From assembly GCA_963753575.1 (NCBI GenBank), contig CAVWCR010000001.1, positions 248,001 to 312,000 of the forward strand: a stretch of DNA of 64,000 nt. The letters are read 5' to 3'. Position 1 is the first letter of the stretch; every line of letters begins with the position of its first letter. Both the position numbers and the translations under genes were made by a program. Below the pieces are notes generated by a model that was not told the origin of the DNA, searched no databases, and was given only the letters and a program-made list of their open reading frames with translations. This stretch comes from VAZQ01 sp963753575. GTDB taxonomy: Bacteria > Pseudomonadota > Alphaproteobacteria > Rhizobiales > Xanthobacteraceae. This document shows positions 62,117 to 64,000 of this stretch, one piece after another.

Positions 62117-63442
62117 TCACGCCGCCCGCCGCAACTCTGCAGCACGGGTCACGAGCAGCCTCGCCAACGGGCTGCACGGTTTGACCGCGGCGCGCTCGGC
62201 GGCGAGCGCTGACGCCAGGGCATGCTGCCCGTCGCGCAGCGCCGCCTCGATCAGCGTGAGATCGAGAAGATCGCGCTGGGCATGGCTGCCGCCGAAGCGG
62301 TGGGCGATGTTGCGCACGCCCCGCAGCAGGCGCGTGCACTCGGCATAGCAGCCGTCGCCGAATGCCTTGATGGCGAGCACGACCGGACGGCCCACTTCGC
62401 GCGTGAAGGTGGCGTTGTCGCCGGGCCCCGCCATCGCGGCGTCCTGTGCCTCGAGCACGCGCCGCACGAGGTCTTCGCGTCCGGCGCCCGTGAACGCCAT
62501 CACCGCATGCGCGTCGTTGAAGGCATAGTTTCCGGCCGTCGCCAAAGGCTCCCACGCCTCGGCCAACGGCTGCCAGCGGCTGCCGAGCTCGATGCCGCGT
62601 AGCTGCAGCCGCCACAGCATCGCGGAGGCGTCGACCATGTCGAAGATCACGCGCGAGTGGGCGCCATAGATCGGCCCGTCGAACAGCATGAGCGCCTCGT
62701 CGATCTCGCCCAGTTCGAGATGGTAGAGCGCAAGGTGCCACCAGTTATGCACGGCCAAGAAGTTGTCGCGCGCCCAACCGTCGGTGTTCTCCTTCATCCA
62801 GGTGATGCCTTCGCGGTGCCGGCACTGCATCTCCAGTACATGGGCTACGGCGTGCTGCGCCCAGCCGTCACGGGCTTCGAGCTCGACCGCGCGCCGCCCG
62901 GCCTTCTCGGCAGCAACATATTGGCCGGCTTCCTCCAGTCCGAATGCCTGCATGCCGAGTACTGCGTGATAACCAGGCATGTCGGCCGACCACGCGGGCA
63001 GCGCGCGGGCGATGCGGTCGCGCAGCATGCGGGCGTCGCCGCGGAAGAAATCGGTCTGGTGACCGATCTGCAACGCCAGCAGGTCGCGCGGGTATTCGAT
63101 CGTCACGTTCTCCAGCACTTGCGAGGCCGTGCTCCAGCGCCCCTCGACAAGGTGGCCGATGGCCGTGAGATGACCCTGCTCCTGCATGGTCGTGGGCAAT
63201 TTATCCGCGGTTGCGAGCGCAGCGCGCGCCACCGGCAAGCCTGCAGGCTCAGTGCCAAGCAAATGGAGCCAGGCCTTGAACGCGTGCGCCATGACGAAAT
63301 CAGGACTTTCCGCGATGGCTTTGTCGACGGTTGCAACCGGATCACCGATGAAGAGATTGAGCTGGCGCACGGCGGCCTCGTAATGCGGGAGGCTCGCTGC
63401 GGTCGCGCCTGAAAGCGCATGGCCGCGGATATCGTGAAACAT
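62117..63442 (-). CDS. TTC38-like tetratricopeptide repeat protein
   Basis: The 441-residue helical-repeat protein includes NLFIGDPVATVDKAIAESPDFVMAHAFKAWL, HAVAHVLEMQCRHREGITWM and NNWWHLALYHLELGEIDEAL-type modules, close to the TTC38 family (bacterial homologs annotated as TPR proteins). Roles are not defined, likely scaffold or enzyme-like. It lacks a signal peptide. Start ATG 63442. Confidence 0.8.
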   Translation of the reverse strand: MFHDIRGHALSGATAASLPHYEAAVRQLNLFIGDPVATVDKAIAESPDFVMAHAFKAWLHLLGTEPAGLPVARAALATADKLPTTMQEQGHLTAIGHLVEGRWSTASQVLENVTIEYPRDLLALQIGHQTDFFRGDARMLRDRIARALPAWSADMPGYHAVLGMQAFGLEEAGQYVAAEKAGRRAVELEARDGWAQHAVAHVLEMQCRHREGITWMKENTDGWARDNFLAVHNWWHLALYHLELGEIDEALMLFDGPIYGAHSRVIFDMVDASAMLWRLQLRGIELGSRWQPLAEAWEPLATAGNYAFNDAHAVMAFTGAGREDLVRRVLEAQDAAMAGPGDNATFTREVGRPVVLAIKAFGDGCYAECTRLLRGVRNIAHRFGGSHAQRDLLDLTLIEAALRDGQHALASALAAERAAVKPCSPLARLLVTRAAELRRAA

Positions 63443-63730
63443 TCTTAGGGGACTCCATTCTGCAAAGTCCCCTTGAGTTGCGGCATCGCGGCATTTGGTT
63501 CAACAACACAGCCATAATAAGTTGCCGGCGCTCATGATACTTTGGACGTATCATTGTTCTTGAAGCAGAATTCGGTTGATTTATCCCAGGTTGCCGTCAC
63601 TACGAAAGGAGGGACCAGTACTTAAGGATGCTCCTGGCGATGACAGCGCCTTCGGCGACAAACGGGCGTCAATCAATCCTCAAGCGCAATTGTGCGCCGG
63701 CACAGCGATGCCGATGCGCGGCATGGCCGG
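63443..63730. other. 288-bp gap between TPR and RmlC-like genes
   Basis: No gene supported. Both flanking genes are on the minus strand, so the gap may hold the TPR gene promoter. Confidence 0.45.
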
Positions 63731-64000
63731 CTACCAGCCTCGCATGTGCGCGAGCGAATAGGGGATGAGCGGCGTGTCGAGTGGCAGGCGATACTTGTCG
63801 GGATTGGCGTGGTCATAGGCCATCGTGGGGAAATTCACCACGACGGCGTCCTTGGTGCCGATGTTGCAGTCGGCGTGCCAGACGCATTTCGGTACGTTGA
63901 CGAGTTGACGGTGGTGCTCCGACAGCAGGATTCTGCAGACTTCGCCGAAGGTCGATGAATTCGGCCGCGGGTCGAACAGCGCGAGCTCCATCTCGCCCTG
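63731..64000 (-). CDS. RmlC-like dTDP-sugar 3,5-epimerase, C-terminal part
   Basis: This is the last 89 codons of a gene that continues beyond the window. The sequence (MELALFDPRPNSSTFGEV, LLSEHHRQLVNVPKCVWHAD, AVVVNFPTMAYDHANPDKYR) matches the C half of RmlC-type dTDP-4-dehydrorhamnose epimerases, in which the normal motif has VPKGVWH. Here Gly is Cys. It probably acts in sugar nucleotide synthesis. The N-terminal catalytic part is out of view. Confidence 0.8.
   Translation of the reverse strand, partial: QGEMELALFDPRPNSSTFGEVCRILLSEHHRQLVNVPKCVWHADCNIGTKDAVVVNFPTMAYDHANPDKYRLPLDTPLIPYSLAHMRGW

Overview
The window is very GC-rich, uses GTG and TTG starts, and packs genes tightly with ATGA-type overlaps. 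Gene families and order (a MarR/OmpR/EnvZ-like petP-petR-kinase set, an alanine-tailed bL25 followed by pth and ychF, lgt followed by a MidA-like methyltransferase and pgeF, many liv-type transport and CO-dehydrogenase-like genes, and abundant REP-like palindromes) suggest a Rhizobiales alphaproteobacterium of the Bradyrhizobiaceae/Xanthobacteraceae kind. This is inferred from recognised families only; no database search was run.

Region by region. 0-15.2 kb is mostly housekeeping: the end of moaD, moaE, a YqgE-like protein with an export-like N terminus, a TctC-type binding protein, a Vgb-like propeller, a class 3 lipase, DoxX, ilvE, petP/petR-like regulator genes with a histidine kinase, tetR, proC, ybjN, prs, pgeF, a methyltransferase and lgt. 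15.5-22 kb carries ubiK-like, rplY, pth, ychF, a GNAT, a DUF4282 protein, two MaoC hydratases in tandem and an MFS exporter. 22-28 kb is dominated by short secreted or hypothetical proteins. 28-35 kb holds hydrolases, a GIY-YIG mini-element, a livHMGF-type importer without a binding protein, a cupin and a flavin monooxygenase. 37-54.8 kb is a catabolic block: a plus-strand set (two HIBADH-like dehydrogenases, one of them divergent, a GlcG-like protein, an M24-like protein, a PEP-synthase-like kinase and two D-2-hydroxyacid dehydrogenases) converges on a seven-gene minus-strand operon (hydroxyacid dehydrogenase, a three-subunit molybdenum hydroxylase, a cyclase-family hydrolase, an HpsN/histidinol-dehydrogenase-like enzyme and an SDR). 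54.9-57 kb has three tandem secreted paralogs. 57.3-62.1 kb is a scarred island: an IS91-family element fused to the start of a nitrate-type transporter gene, a 207-bp perfect tandem duplication, a ModA-like binding protein and a frameshifted lysR. The window ends with a TTC38-like TPR protein and the C-terminal part of an RmlC-like epimerase.

Repeats are the most unusual layer. A roughly 160-bp, two-hairpin dispersed repeat occurs three times (15.3, 20.7 and 26.4 kb). In one place it supplies the start codon and first codons of a gene, and in another the last codons and stop. A 409-bp element at 29.2-29.6 kb consists of a single-domain GIY-YIG nuclease gene between perfect 40-bp inverted repeats that are themselves palindromes, so it looks like a minimal mobile unit. 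Further REP-like palindromes lie at 41.6, 44.9 and 47.3 kb between catabolic genes.

How the genes may work together: moaE supplies the molybdopterin that the 48-52 kb hydroxylase needs. That hydroxylase, the hydrolase and the several NAD-linked dehydrogenases form a plausible oxidation route for an unidentified hydroxylated or heterocyclic organic acid. Substrate assignments are inference.
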